Assembly (NCBI RefSeq): GCF_014750685.1
Contig: NZ_JAAXGE010000006.1
Location: 405,990 to 469,989, forward strand
Source of the DNA: Bacteroides sp. GM023
Lineage (GTDB): Bacteria > Bacteroidota > Bacteroidia > Bacteroidales > Bacteroidaceae
Reading direction: 5' to 3'
DNA length: 64,000 nt
Shown here: positions 26,850 to 36,775 of the stretch, piece after piece
Layout: each line of letters starts with the position of its first letter
How positions within the stretch are numbered: the first letter of the stretch is position 1
The notes under the pieces: model-generated
The model's database searches: none
What the model was told of the DNA's origin: nothing
Seen by the model: the letters and a program-made list of their open reading frames with translations, nothing else
Position numbers and translations under genes: made by a program

Positions 26850-27281
26850 ATGGAAACAATAAAAGTATTTATAGACATCTTTATGGTGATCTTTATTCAT
26901 CTGATTCTTCCGGTTGCAGGCATCATTGTCTATATCCGGTTACTTCGCAAGATGCGTAAGGAACAGATTCCCAACATACCTAAAGGTGCTTTATTCTTAC
27001 TTTTCTTTGTATATGGCGGCATATTAATGGAAATATTAACAGGATTGTTTTGGCTTCAATCAGGAATGTCAAGCCTTGGACTTGTATTCCTGATATTCAT
27101 AGCACCTGTCATTTGCGGTATCGTAGCTTGGCAACAACGGAATAACATCGGAGTATCGAAATATCATCGCGTCATACAGCGTATGGCGTTAGGATATTTA
27201 TTGGGAGAAACTGTTTTAATCGGCGTAGTAATAATGGTCTTTATAGGGAATATAATCTATACTGCCTTCACAAGTCAGTAA
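26850..27281 (+). CDS. Small four-helix membrane protein
   Basis: 143 aa with four hydrophobic segments (residues ~5-28, ~42-66, ~70-92, ~113-138) and almost no soluble part. I do not recognise the family. It follows the ankyrin gene by 10 bp, so the two products may act together at the membrane. Confidence 0.65.
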   Translation: METIKVFIDIFMVIFIHLILPVAGIIVYIRLLRKMRKEQIPNIPKGALFLLFFVYGGILMEILTGLFWLQSGMSSLGLVFLIFIAPVICGIVAWQQRNNIGVSKYHRVIQRMALGYLLGETVLIGVVIMVFIGNIIYTAFTSQ

Positions 27282-27306
27282 TAAATAGTAATGAACAAAT
27301 AATGCT

Positions 27307-27444
27307 ATGGAAAAAAATATCGAAAAGAATATTGAATACATTAGTGGAAGCGGACTTTTTATTGAAGGGCTGACTTGTAAAAAGATAAAAGAGATAGATA
27401 AATATAAGAAGGTAATAAAAAAGGCGGCTGAAAGCGAACCTTGA
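27307..27444 (+). CDS. Possible 45 aa peptide gene
   Basis: The ATG at 27307 opens a 45-codon frame (MEKNIEKNIEYISGSG start, Lys-rich end) 26 bp after the membrane-protein gene. Its last codons lie inside the terminator stem at 27424-27472, which is unusual but possible for a leader-like or last-in-operon peptide. There is no family match; it may not be translated. Confidence 0.35.
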   Translation: MEKNIEKNIEYISGSGLFIEGLTCKKIKEIDKYKKVIKKAAESEP

Positions 27445-27472
27445 AATGAGGTTCTTGCTTTCAGCCGCTTTT
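27424..27472. terminator. Bidirectional terminator before the OmpA-type gene
   Basis: GCGGCTGAAAGC (27424-27435) pairs with GCTTTCAGCCGC (27457-27468), and inside it GAACCT (27436-27441) with AGGTTC (27449-27454). T or A runs on both sides serve both converging transcripts. Confidence 0.85.
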
Positions 27473-27522
27473 CTTTTTCAGTGGGCGATTACAGAGAATC
27501 GCTGAATGCTGAATTTACTTTA

Positions 27523-28707
27523 TTACTGTGCTGATTCTACCAATACTACACGGTTCAGAATCGGTTGTCCGAATTTGTCGACACCACCACCGGCAGCAAC
27601 TGACAATCTATCAGCAGAGATACCGTATTTCTTAATCAACAGGTCTTTAACAACTTGTGCACGTTCCAAGCTCAACTTCTGATTGAAAGAAGAAGTACCG
27701 GTTGCAGAGTCTGCATATCCGTTGATTGTGTACTTGGCATTCGGGAATTCTTTCATCTTAGCTGCAAGATATGACAAGTTCATTTCTTCTTGCGGAGACA
27801 ATTTATCAGAACCAATCTTGAAGAATACAGTACGCGGAGCGATGTTGGTATCAGTGATAACTACTTCTTCAGTATCTACTTCAACCGGTTGTTGTGCATT
27901 AGCCAACTGCTGTTGCAACTGCATATTAGCGGCTGCCATGGCATTCATTTGGTTACGCATCTGATTCAGTTCGAGTTCAGAGATAATCTGTGGAACAGGA
28001 CGTTGGAATCCACGAGTCGGGAAATAATAAGTTACACCGACAGTAGCACCGAGGATACCGTCATAATCAGGTTTACCACCATGTTCACCGTCAAATTTGC
28101 CTTCAAGACCTGTTGCACTCAATTCAATGTTCAAGTCAACAGCACTGGACAGGCGGAAACGGTTGATGATACCTGCGTTGAAAGTAGCGGCATTAGTGTG
28201 AGGTTTTGAGTAAGAATGAGCCCAGCCTGCACCGATATAAGGGATAATTTCATATACACGATTCGGGTTGTATCCACCGAAAAGTGCATTCAGGTTAATC
28301 ATCAAATCACCGTGAAGGTTCATGTAATCCCATCTCTGTTTGTAAGAACCGTCTGCTCTCGGACCACCGACTACATAATTAGCAGTTTCATTCATTGTGA
28401 ATCCTTTAGCTTGCAGTCCGCTGTATTGCAAACGCAGTCCGAAGCCCGGAGTTACCCATTTGCCGACAGACACGTTGAATGTAGGAGCAACGCGGTCTCT
28501 GAATTTGCCGATATGGTCATTATTACCATACAGTACCTGAGCACCGCCTCCTACTGAGAAGAACCAGTTGCTCCAGAATGGGTTCGTTATTACTTGATAT
28601 TTATCTTGTACCTGAATCACTTCGTATTCAGTTACCGTCATAGTCTGCTGCGCAGAAGCGACAGACGCAACGCCGGCAAAAGCCAGCAACATCAGAATCT
28701 TTTTCAT
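27523..28707 (-). CDS. OmpA-family outer-membrane porin
   Basis: 394 aa. A signal peptide (cleavage after ASVASA) precedes an N-terminal beta-barrel (~residues 40-240). A short Gln/Asn/Met-rich coiled segment (ELNQMRNQMNAMAAAN) follows, then a C-terminal OmpA peptidoglycan-binding domain (NGYADSATGTSSFNQKLS, ERAQVVKDLL). It anchors the outer membrane to the wall. The gene is monocistronic, with its own terminator downstream. Confidence 0.93.
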   Translation of the reverse strand: MKKILMLLAFAGVASVASAQQTMTVTEYEVIQVQDKYQVITNPFWSNWFFSVGGGAQVLYGNNDHIGKFRDRVAPTFNVSVGKWVTPGFGLRLQYSGLQAKGFTMNETANYVVGGPRADGSYKQRWDYMNLHGDLMINLNALFGGYNPNRVYEIIPYIGAGWAHSYSKPHTNAATFNAGIINRFRLSSAVDLNIELSATGLEGKFDGEHGGKPDYDGILGATVGVTYYFPTRGFQRPVPQIISELELNQMRNQMNAMAAANMQLQQQLANAQQPVEVDTEEVVITDTNIAPRTVFFKIGSDKLSPQEEMNLSYLAAKMKEFPNAKYTINGYADSATGTSSFNQKLSLERAQVVKDLLIKKYGISADRLSVAAGGGVDKFGQPILNRVVLVESAQ

Positions 28708-28810
28708 ATACCTAATAGTTAAGTGGTTATTTAAATCTTTTTCTTTGTTGAACTAATTAAATAACACGAACTGAACTAAAAGGTTTTAGAAATAGATGAA
28801 ATTATTTGCT

Positions 28811-30712
28811 TTATTTGAATAAACGTTCGATATCTTCTTCCTTGATTGTCGTCAAAACAGTCTTCCCATCCGGAGTGTAATTCGGTGAGGGACAGGCAAA
28901 AAGATTATCCACCAGGCTGACCATTTCTTCGTTGCTCAACACTTGTCCGTAAACGATTGCTGCCGCACGTGCCAATGTCAAAGCCAGTATATTTTGGATT
29001 TCTTCCTTCACATCGTTCCCTTTTTCCATCGCCGTATGTAGCATATTGCGCACCAATTCGACCGGATTCAGCCCTTCGATACCCGACGGAATTCCGTTAA
29101 TGGCATAGCTTCCGCCACCCAAATTACTCAAATCGAAACCTACTGCCGACAAATCATCCATAATACTTTGCAATACAGCAGCTTCCGAAGCTGGCAATTG
29201 CAATATTTCGGGAAAAAGAACACCTTGCGCTACTCCCTGCTTCTGCTGAATTTGAACCATATACCGGTCGAAAAGCACCCGGATATGCGCCCGATGCTGG
29301 TCGATAAGCATCAAACCTGATTTTACGGAAGTCAGAATAAACCGCCCCTTGAATTGCAAATGCTGGTTTCCTTTTTCTATCACAGGCTCGCTGGCATATA
29401 GAGTGGAAGAAGCCATAGAGGTCACTGTCTCCACCTTTTCTTCTATAACAGGCGTTTCTTCGCTGACAGCAGAGTCTTCCCATTCCATTTCAGGCTCCGG
29501 CATCGGATTATTCATCTTGCTGGCTTTCGTCAGACCACCGTATAAATCTTCCCATTCCACTTTTGAACGACTATACGAACCGCCGCCACTACCGCCTGCG
29601 GATACTTTGAATGGATTATAATCCGAATTATAATGTACCTTGGGCGGCTCGGAAGTTGTCTTTTGTTCGAATACAGGAATATCAGGCATATCTTCCGTAT
29701 CGAAATCAATGGAAGGAATAGCGCTGAACTTACCCAACGACTCTTTGACCGATGCTGAAAGTATCTGCCAAATGGCCTGTTCATTCTCAAACTTGATTTC
29801 AGTCTTGGTCGGATGGATATTCACATCAATATTAGCCGGGTCTACTTCGAAATAGATAAAGTAAGAAATTTGTTCGCCGGCAGGAATCAACTGCTCATAA
29901 GCCTCCATCACTGCCCTATGGAAGTAAGGATGGCGCATATAGCGTCCATTGACGAAGAAGTATTGATGAGCGCCTTTCTTGCGGGCTGTCTCCGGTTTGG
30001 CTACGTAGCCGGAGATTTTCACCATGGTGGTATTCACCTCTATATTAAGTAACTGCTGATTCAGCTTTTTACCGAAGATGGCCATAATACGCTGACGCAA
30101 CGGAGATACCGGGAGATTGAAAAGTTCGGAATCATTGCTATACAGTGAAAAGGCAACATCAGGATGAACCAGAGCAATCCGTTCGAATTCGGCAAGGATA
30201 TTACTCAACTCTGTTGAGTTTGCTTTCAGGAATTTACGGCGTGCAGGGACGTTAAAGAACAGGTTCTTGATGGAGAAATTACTCCCTTTAGAGCAGGAGA
30301 CAGCTTCCTGACTCTCTACCGTAGAGCCTGCTATCACCAGTTTCGTTCCCAGTTCTTCCGATTCGGGGCGTGTCTTCAGTTCCACCTGTGCCACTGCTGC
30401 GATGGAAGCCAAGGCTTCTCCGCGAAATCCCATCGTACGCAAAGCAAACAAATCAGCCGCTTCACGTATCTTGGAAGTAGCATGACGCTCGAAGGAAAGA
30501 CGGGCATCCGTTTCGGACATTCCCTTTCCATCGTCAATGACCTGTATGCTGGTCTTCCCCGCATCAGTCACCAATACATGTATATTTTGCGCATCTGCAT
30601 CAATCGCATTCTCCACCAGCTCCTTGATAACAGATGCCGGGCGTTGTATCACCTCACCGGCAGCAATCTGGTTAGCTACCGAATCAGGTAACAAATGAAT
30701 AATATCGCTCAT
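28811..30712 (-). CDS. mutL: DNA mismatch repair protein MutL
   Basis: 633 aa. The N-terminal GHKL ATPase (residues ~1-330) shows NAIDADAQ (motif I), DDGKGM (motif II) and GFRGEALASIAAV (motif III). A Ser/Gly/Glu-rich linker (~350-440) follows, then a C-terminal dimerisation domain. At the place of the metal-binding endonuclease motif DQHA-x2-E-x4-E the sequence is DQHRAHIRVLFD, so the second and third acidic positions are Ile and Asp. A nicking activity is therefore doubtful. It acts with MutS in mismatch repair. Confidence 0.95.
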   Translation of the reverse strand: MSDIIHLLPDSVANQIAAGEVIQRPASVIKELVENAIDADAQNIHVLVTDAGKTSIQVIDDGKGMSETDARLSFERHATSKIREAADLFALRTMGFRGEALASIAAVAQVELKTRPESEELGTKLVIAGSTVESQEAVSCSKGSNFSIKNLFFNVPARRKFLKANSTELSNILAEFERIALVHPDVAFSLYSNDSELFNLPVSPLRQRIMAIFGKKLNQQLLNIEVNTTMVKISGYVAKPETARKKGAHQYFFVNGRYMRHPYFHRAVMEAYEQLIPAGEQISYFIYFEVDPANIDVNIHPTKTEIKFENEQAIWQILSASVKESLGKFSAIPSIDFDTEDMPDIPVFEQKTTSEPPKVHYNSDYNPFKVSAGGSGGGSYSRSKVEWEDLYGGLTKASKMNNPMPEPEMEWEDSAVSEETPVIEEKVETVTSMASSTLYASEPVIEKGNQHLQFKGRFILTSVKSGLMLIDQHRAHIRVLFDRYMVQIQQKQGVAQGVLFPEILQLPASEAAVLQSIMDDLSAVGFDLSNLGGGSYAINGIPSGIEGLNPVELVRNMLHTAMEKGNDVKEEIQNILALTLARAAAIVYGQVLSNEEMVSLVDNLFACPSPNYTPDGKTVLTTIKEEDIERLFK

Positions 30713-30727
30713 AGTTCAAGTTAAAAA

Positions 30728-31027
30728 TTAAAACGACCAGCTTCCTGTCGCCAAATAATGCCATATAAATAGAAGGAAAGCAATGATAACCAATATGACT
30801 CCGAAAGAGACCGGTTTACGGCCGCTTGCCTTTCTTCTTTTCAGATGGGTTGTTCCCTCGACAAACTTGCCACGGATATCTTCCGGATCAAATTCTTTCT
30901 CCGGCAGCATGCCAAGGTCGCGTTTTGCGTTCTCTTCCATCTTGTCGAGCTTTTCCTTGCGCTCGTTTACGTAAATGTATTGATGATTAAAACCACGAGG
31001 TTTCCTCATCGAATTAAACATTCCCAT
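30728..31027 (-). CDS. Small C-terminally anchored membrane protein
   Basis: 99 aa. The first ~70 residues are basic and soluble (GMFNSMRKPRGFNHQYIYV, LPEKEFDPEDIRG), followed by one C-terminal helix (FGVILVIIAFLLFIWHYLA). This small conserved Bacteroidetes protein usually sits before mutL. The stop of the OstA-like gene overlaps or abuts its start, and mutL starts 15 bp downstream, so it belongs to this operon. The function is not known. Confidence 0.75.
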   Translation of the reverse strand: MGMFNSMRKPRGFNHQYIYVNERKEKLDKMEENAKRDLGMLPEKEFDPEDIRGKFVEGTTHLKRRKASGRKPVSFGVILVIIAFLLFIWHYLATGSWSF

Positions 31028-31028
31028 A

Positions 31029-32813
31029 CTACTTCATATTAATTAAGTTTCGCTTTTCTGTTTTCGGTCGCCGGTCGGTTGTAGGTTTCAGTGTTTCTCC
31101 CTCCCGCTTGCTTCTCCAGTTGAAAATATCGTCTTTATTCAGCGGACGGACATAGTCGAACCAGGCAAAAGTAGGAAGGCGCAGTTTGTCGGGCGGTATT
31201 TGATCCATCGGATACATCGTTCCGTTGGACTTGCCGATAAACAGTCCTTTTTCCATTCTCTTATCTTTCATATAAAGATGAAGCACACTACCTTCCAGGC
31301 AATTGAATCCGGTCATTGTACTGTCTTTTTCTTCGGGATAGAAAGCGGTCAGTACATTACCGATTACTTCGATATGCCGCATATCTCCATTTTCAAAATA
31401 GGCTTTCATCTCCTTGCCGGACACTTGATTATAGTGGATGGAGTCTTTCATCTCCACCGTCAGTGCCTGGTTGATGATATGCGCCCAGTCAATGGTGCTG
31501 TCATTCATATAAATCTTAATCTGCTCGCCAAGTAGCTGCTGACCGTCATTCCATAGAATCGGGTCGGTGTACATCGTCATGCAGGAATCTTTCGAGTTAT
31601 AAACCAGTGAGTCACAGACTCCCTGCACATCGGTGCGGTACATACGTACTTTATGGTAAGCCTTCATCAGGCGGAACAAAGAATCGGTATTCAGATTATA
31701 AGATACCATCTGCAAAGTATCGCCATGCATAAAGAGACTATCACCCTGTGAATAATCAATGGCAACAGCCCGTTTGGTAGCAAAGGCGGAGTCCGTCAAC
31801 TCATTATAGAAACAGTAATCGCCTGTCAGCATATTCTTGTTGATGGTATCCGTCATCTTCACATTATCGAAGGCTTCGCCATAACCGATGACGCGGTCAT
31901 AGAACAAACTGTCACCTACCAGTTTCTTTCCCTGATTGGTCAGGACGGAACGGTCGAGCAGTTCGGCTTGCTCGGTCAATGTGTTATAGAATCCGCGTTC
32001 GGAGTAGATGTGATTATTATCACTCACGATATTGGAAGGACCGAGGATAACAGCAATTTTATCATTCGTATTGTACCGCAGTGTATCGGAAGTCAATACG
32101 AACTTAGGATTCACGAGTTTCACGTCATGGTTGAATACAGATTGCTTTGTCGCAGGGCTGTATTCCCCCCAGTCGGAAGTCAGCACGTTTTCTTCATCCA
32201 TCAAAGTTCCGCCTTCGAAGTAATATCCGAGGTCGTAGAGACGGTCATAGTTCAGACTATCCGTCAGCAGGGTGGTGTTGCGGTTAATCATCTTCACGTT
32301 TTCACGGAGTTGGGCAATCTGCGTCATTCCGTCATAGTAAAGGTAATCACCGTATATAAATAAGGTGTCTCCCTGCTCCATACGCACATTGCTAAAGGCT
32401 TCCACCGAATTCGTTTTCTCGAAAATCAATGCACTGTCACAGTACATATACATACTGTCATGACGCATTTTCACGTTGCCGATCAACACTTGCACATCCG
32501 GACGAGCCAGCTTATCCGCCTGTCCTTCGTCAGCATGGAGCAAATAAACTTTCGTCTTTTTGTTCTCCGGCTGTTTCTTATTGTCCGATGGTTTCTTATT
32601 GCCCGGCTGCGCTTTATTCTCCGACTGCTTCTGTGCTGTCCGGGCTGTTTTAGACGTATCCGTAGCCGACTTCGTTGAAGTCCCCGTAGTTGCAGGTTTC
32701 TGTCCGGTAGGCCTTACTTGCGCCACAAGACATACACCAAACAGGCATAGAAAGCCTATAAGGAGCCATCTATGCCTGTCTTGTTGTTTATCTTTCTTAT
32801 TTTGTTTCAGCAT
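31029..32813 (-). CDS. OstA/LptA-like lipopolysaccharide-transport protein
   Basis: 594 aa. A signal-anchor helix (residues ~16-33) and a Lys/Pro/Thr/Asn-rich linker (~35-85) precede repeated OstA-fold strands (HADEGQADKLARPDVQVLIG, NVKMRHDSMYMYCDSALIF, VEAFSNVRMEQGDTLFIYG). In the family this beta-jellyroll carries LPS across the periplasm. The protein is longer than LptA and resembles the Bacteroidetes form annotated as organic solvent tolerance protein. It is in an operon with the SurA-like chaperones upstream, which fits outer-membrane assembly. Confidence 0.83.
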   Translation of the reverse strand: MLKQNKKDKQQDRHRWLLIGFLCLFGVCLVAQVRPTGQKPATTGTSTKSATDTSKTARTAQKQSENKAQPGNKKPSDNKKQPENKKTKVYLLHADEGQADKLARPDVQVLIGNVKMRHDSMYMYCDSALIFEKTNSVEAFSNVRMEQGDTLFIYGDYLYYDGMTQIAQLRENVKMINRNTTLLTDSLNYDRLYDLGYYFEGGTLMDEENVLTSDWGEYSPATKQSVFNHDVKLVNPKFVLTSDTLRYNTNDKIAVILGPSNIVSDNNHIYSERGFYNTLTEQAELLDRSVLTNQGKKLVGDSLFYDRVIGYGEAFDNVKMTDTINKNMLTGDYCFYNELTDSAFATKRAVAIDYSQGDSLFMHGDTLQMVSYNLNTDSLFRLMKAYHKVRMYRTDVQGVCDSLVYNSKDSCMTMYTDPILWNDGQQLLGEQIKIYMNDSTIDWAHIINQALTVEMKDSIHYNQVSGKEMKAYFENGDMRHIEVIGNVLTAFYPEEKDSTMTGFNCLEGSVLHLYMKDKRMEKGLFIGKSNGTMYPMDQIPPDKLRLPTFAWFDYVRPLNKDDIFNWRSKREGETLKPTTDRRPKTEKRNLINMK

Positions 32814-32834
32814 ATAAAATCAAGCTGTTAAACA

Positions 32835-34217
32835 TCAATCGTTCTTCACCCAACCCGGGTATTTGAAGTCACACTTCTGCCAGTTTTCGTTGATACGTAC
32901 ATAAGTATGTTTCTGTTTGTTAAGAATCCACTTATGCAACATCTCTTCGCGGCGTTTCTCCATCACAATTTCTTTCAAGTCCTGATAGTCTTCTGCGATA
33001 GTAGCCTTATGACCGTTGATTTTCGCTTTCAACTTCACGATAGCACATACTTCTTTTCCGTCCTTCTCGTTTATCATTGTAAAGGCTTTTGAAATCTCGC
33101 CCACATTCATCTTATCTACTACCTTAGCTACATCCTGTGGAAGATCCTGCATCTGGAACTTAGAAGTAGTAACACCTGAGTTCTCGTTGATGTTCACCAT
33201 GATACCATGATTGTTGCGGGTATCCTTATCTTGTGAGATAACGGCAGCCGCTTCGTCGAACGTAAATTTGCTGGCGCGGATATCATCCGCAATAGAGTCC
33301 AGACGTGCACAAGCCTCGGTCAGTTCTTTTTCAGATACTTTCGGACGCAACAAGATGTGACGGGTATTCACACGGTCACCACGTTTCTCAATCAACTGGA
33401 TGATGTGAAAGCCGAATTCCGATTCTACAATCTTGGAAACTTTCTTCGGGTCTTGCAAGCTGAATGCCACATTCGCGTAAGACGGGTCCATCATACCACG
33501 TCCCATGAATCCGCACTCACCACCTTTGATAGCAGATGCCTTATCTTCGGAATACAGACGCGCTAATGTAGAGAAGTCGATTTCTCCTTTAGTCACACGG
33601 TCGGTATAATCACGCAAAGTCTTTTTTACTTCTTCGATTTCGGAGATAGGAATCTTCGGTTGCAAGGTGATAATCTGTACTTCCACCTGTGTCGGGATAT
33701 ACGGAATACTGTCCTGCGGAAGGTCTTTGAAGTAACGGCGTACCTCTGCCGGAGTCACCTTGATTTCTCCTACCAGTTTCTGCTGCATCTTCTGTACCGT
33801 CAAACCGTCACGCGCATTGTCGCGCAATGTCTCACGAATCTGTGTCGCGCTTTTATTGAAGTACTCCTCCATTTTTTCTTTAGAACCAATCTGCTGGATA
33901 TACATATTGGTCATCATATCTACACGTTGTATGATTTCCGCTTCGGAAACTTCGATACTATCCAACTTTGCCTGGTGCAAGAACAGCTTCTGCACTGCAA
34001 TTTCTTCAGGGATTACACAATAAGGGTCGCCTTCGAATCTGCGCCCATTATACAGGGCATCCATACGTGCCTCTTCTACATCTGATTTTAAAATAGCTTC
34101 GTCACCTACTACCCAAACTACTTCATCAACCACATTGTCCTGCGCATAAGTTGCCACATTAGCAAATACTGCCAGGACAAGGGTAACAACAAATCTAAAG
34201 TTCACAAACTTCTTCAT
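32835..34217 (-). CDS. SurA-like periplasmic peptidyl-prolyl isomerase
   Basis: 460 aa. A signal peptide (to ATYAQ) precedes a SurA N-terminal chaperone region (VVWVVGDEAILKSDVEEAR) and two parvulin (PPIC-type) domains, the first around residues 175-275 (FSTLARLYSEDKASAIKGG, ECGFMGRGMMDP, GFHIIQLIEKRGDRVNTRH) and a second, weaker one after it. It helps outer-membrane proteins fold. It is the third of a row of three PPIase-like genes and lies 10 bp past the lipoprotein gene. Confidence 0.9.
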   Translation of the reverse strand: MKKFVNFRFVVTLVLAVFANVATYAQDNVVDEVVWVVGDEAILKSDVEEARMDALYNGRRFEGDPYCVIPEEIAVQKLFLHQAKLDSIEVSEAEIIQRVDMMTNMYIQQIGSKEKMEEYFNKSATQIRETLRDNARDGLTVQKMQQKLVGEIKVTPAEVRRYFKDLPQDSIPYIPTQVEVQIITLQPKIPISEIEEVKKTLRDYTDRVTKGEIDFSTLARLYSEDKASAIKGGECGFMGRGMMDPSYANVAFSLQDPKKVSKIVESEFGFHIIQLIEKRGDRVNTRHILLRPKVSEKELTEACARLDSIADDIRASKFTFDEAAAVISQDKDTRNNHGIMVNINENSGVTTSKFQMQDLPQDVAKVVDKMNVGEISKAFTMINEKDGKEVCAIVKLKAKINGHKATIAEDYQDLKEIVMEKRREEMLHKWILNKQKHTYVRINENWQKCDFKYPGWVKND

Positions 34218-34226
34218 TCTTTGTAT

Positions 34227-35078
34227 TTAATAATTATATATAATCTTCTTCTTGCTTGCTGCTTGTTGGTACAGGTCGCTTTTTACTTGTTCCATAAAAC
34301 TCACCCGTTTCTGATTGACCAGTAAGTCCTTCACTTCCGGGCGGGCAAACTCATACGGTTTTTCCTCTCCTACTCCACGATAGTCGCTCACATTGAGGAA
34401 ATAATAGTATGCCGTATCTTTCAATTCTATCTGTCGATGTTTATTCACATATTCTTCGGGTGCTTCGTCCTTCAGCGGAATCAAATCCAGCACATCTGTC
34501 ACCGGCACCCATTTGTCATAGAAGTACTCGTATTTCACAGCATTCTGCAAACTATATTTTTCGAGACTCTCTACTGCATCCTGTTTATCCGACTTATACC
34601 ATCTGCGGACATTATTCAACTGCGGGGCCGTTAGCGGCACTTTAATGAACAATCCTTTTATCAGCGGACTTTCCAGCTTAAAGAGTTCCTTGTTTTTCCC
34701 ATAATACTCCGCAATCTCCTGTTCGGGAATATCGTTCGTCAGTTTCTGATTAATCAGTTCCTGCTGATAAGTGTGCATAATCAACGCTTTCCGATAATTC
34801 TCCACCAGCTTCTCTACATCCACATTGTCAGGAATATTGTTTGCTGCTTTTTCATACAACAAAATCTCTTCCGCCCAGCTACGAATATAATGCTCGGCGA
34901 AGAGAATGCTATCATCTTTTGACAATCCGACAGGGAGTACAGACATCAAATCTTCCTTATATAAAAAGTTACCGTCCACCTCTACCAAAGGAGTCTTTCC
35001 TTTGTGGTCGCGCTGTTCCTTGCACGCTCCACAAGTAAGAAGGGTAATCAGTAAGAGGACTAATATTCGCATTGTCAA
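34227..35078 (-). CDS. SurA-like lipoprotein
   Basis: 283 aa. The lipoprotein signal has Cys at about residue 17-19 (LLTCGAC), so it is probably attached to a membrane facing the periplasm. VEVDGNFLYKEDL and the helical region to ~150 resemble the SurA N-terminal chaperone domain. I see no clear parvulin catalytic core, so it may act as a chaperone only. It lies between two PPIC-type genes on the same strand. Confidence 0.75.
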   Translation of the reverse strand: MTMRILVLLLITLLTCGACKEQRDHKGKTPLVEVDGNFLYKEDLMSVLPVGLSKDDSILFAEHYIRSWAEEILLYEKAANNIPDNVDVEKLVENYRKALIMHTYQQELINQKLTNDIPEQEIAEYYGKNKELFKLESPLIKGLFIKVPLTAPQLNNVRRWYKSDKQDAVESLEKYSLQNAVKYEYFYDKWVPVTDVLDLIPLKDEAPEEYVNKHRQIELKDTAYYYFLNVSDYRGVGEEKPYEFARPEVKDLLVNQKRVSFMEQVKSDLYQQAASKKKIIYNY

Positions 35079-35126
35079 CTGAAATCTACTTATTTAAGGT
35101 ACGAAGATAGTGAATAATCGGTTACA

Positions 35127-36677
35127 TCAGTTATTATTAACTGTTTTTAAAACCTCTTGGTTTATTTCAACCTTACCGGACTCCCTCAATTCCCGCGTCC
35201 AGTACGTGTCAAGATAGGTTCGATAATCCCTTCGCACCTGGTCTATTACTTCCCGATAATCATCCGGGCCCTTCTGTTTTTCGCCAACAGCAATGGTAAA
35301 AGGATAAGACATCAAGGGTTCAAATCCGCCCTTCTTGAAAACCAGTTTATCTATATATTTATTGTCTCCGTCGGCAAAAATCCCTTGTTCAATTTGTATC
35401 TTTTCTGCTCCGGATGTATTAAATGTTTGCCGAAGTTTATCCGTCCATTCATTTTGCGGCAGTTTCTTCAGCATTTTTTTTGCCTGTTTGGCGGTCTTTT
35501 TGTCTGCACAATGCAGAATGGCTCCCTTATATCGGGGACTATCCCAACGATAATCCGACGAATGAAACTTAAAATAAGTCGCCAATCCGGCACGGTCATT
35601 CATTGCAGGCCAGTCAACCTTCTGTCGTGTCACCTCTTTTATGAGATAATCTTCATTGGATTTCTGTAGGGCATAACGAATTTCGGGATGCCTTTTATCC
35701 ATATTCCTGCTTTCATAATCCAATAACGACTTGGCTGTAAATTCATCAAGCTGCCGTTTTACGGCCTGCGGATGCGAAGCGGCAAAGCGTTTAAACATCG
35801 TTCCCGTATAGTTTTGCCCATCAATGGTGAACAGAGTTTGTTCTGTTCCGCCTTTCACTAACAGTTCATCTATACCTGTCTGATTGGGAGAATATTTCCA
35901 GTCTTTTTTCAACCGTTCCACTACTTTCGTTGTGGCTTTATCCAATATCTCCCTGCGTCGCATACGTTCTGTCAGTTTATCGACAACTTCCTCATAGACA
36001 GATAATTCTTTCCGGTCTGTCACTTTCAGGATATGGATTCCCGCAGGAGTAAAGAAAGGTTGCGATACTTCTCCTTTCGACAGAGTGAAAGCCGCATTTT
36101 CAAATTCAGTGGTTGCCTGCAAACATTCTATCCAACGGATCTGCTTATCATCCGAATATTTTTCCACCAAACTGGAAAACTCCAGCCCGGGTTGATTTTG
36201 TATAACCCGGTAGATAGAGTCCATGCGGGTCTTTTGTTCTTCCAGGTGACGGGAACTAATCGTTTGCGGCAGATATTTAAAAATCTGCATGACCTGTACT
36301 TGCCCGCTACGTGCTTTTAGTCCCATCTTCTGATAGAGGACACGGGCACAACTATCCAACGTCGGTTTATCTATCAAATAAGATTCCGTCAGTTTAGTCC
36401 GGTTTGTCTCCTGTTGTTTACGAAAAGCATAAGTCGTGTCGAGCCCGGCTGCTTTGGCAGCTTCCACCTTTTGCATGGATTGGGCAAAGAGTTTCGCATA
36501 CTCCTTCGGAGAAAGATTAGTACCCGCATCGGCAGCATTGCGACGATATGAATATTCAAACTCCGAACGGGGTATCTCTCTCCCGTTGATACGCATCAAC
36601 ACAGGGTCTTGCTGGGCAAAGACCAAGACTGCAAAGAGACATACACACCCTGACAACAGACTTCTTTTCATCATCAA
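35127..36677 (-). CDS. PPIC-type peptidyl-prolyl cis-trans isomerase
   Basis: 516 aa with a signal peptide (MMMKRSLLSGCVCLFAVLVFA). The SurA-type N-domain (MRINGREIPRSEFEYSYRR) precedes a parvulin domain around residues 120-230 (ARSGQVQVMQIFKYLPQ, EFSSLVEKYSDD, PFFTPAGIHILKVTDRKEL). The C-terminal half is a second, divergent domain. It begins the envelope-biogenesis operon that runs to mutL. GuaB, upstream on the same strand, ends 99 bp away. Confidence 0.85.
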   Translation of the reverse strand: MMMKRSLLSGCVCLFAVLVFAQQDPVLMRINGREIPRSEFEYSYRRNAADAGTNLSPKEYAKLFAQSMQKVEAAKAAGLDTTYAFRKQQETNRTKLTESYLIDKPTLDSCARVLYQKMGLKARSGQVQVMQIFKYLPQTISSRHLEEQKTRMDSIYRVIQNQPGLEFSSLVEKYSDDKQIRWIECLQATTEFENAAFTLSKGEVSQPFFTPAGIHILKVTDRKELSVYEEVVDKLTERMRRREILDKATTKVVERLKKDWKYSPNQTGIDELLVKGGTEQTLFTIDGQNYTGTMFKRFAASHPQAVKRQLDEFTAKSLLDYESRNMDKRHPEIRYALQKSNEDYLIKEVTRQKVDWPAMNDRAGLATYFKFHSSDYRWDSPRYKGAILHCADKKTAKQAKKMLKKLPQNEWTDKLRQTFNTSGAEKIQIEQGIFADGDNKYIDKLVFKKGGFEPLMSYPFTIAVGEKQKGPDDYREVIDQVRRDYRTYLDTYWTRELRESGKVEINQEVLKTVNNN

Positions 36678-36775
36678 TTCTTATTTTATAAACAACGAAC
36701 GGTGAGCAGCAAACATACGCTGATTGACACAGCTTGTTCACCGTTCACCGTTAGTTAACAGTTCACCGTTTTATG

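Noticed and set aside
36690..36775. Repeated GTTCACCGTT motifs between the PPIase gene and guaB
   Set aside because: Several short copies, in both orientations, but degenerate and without a clear terminator or array structure; not enough to call a feature.
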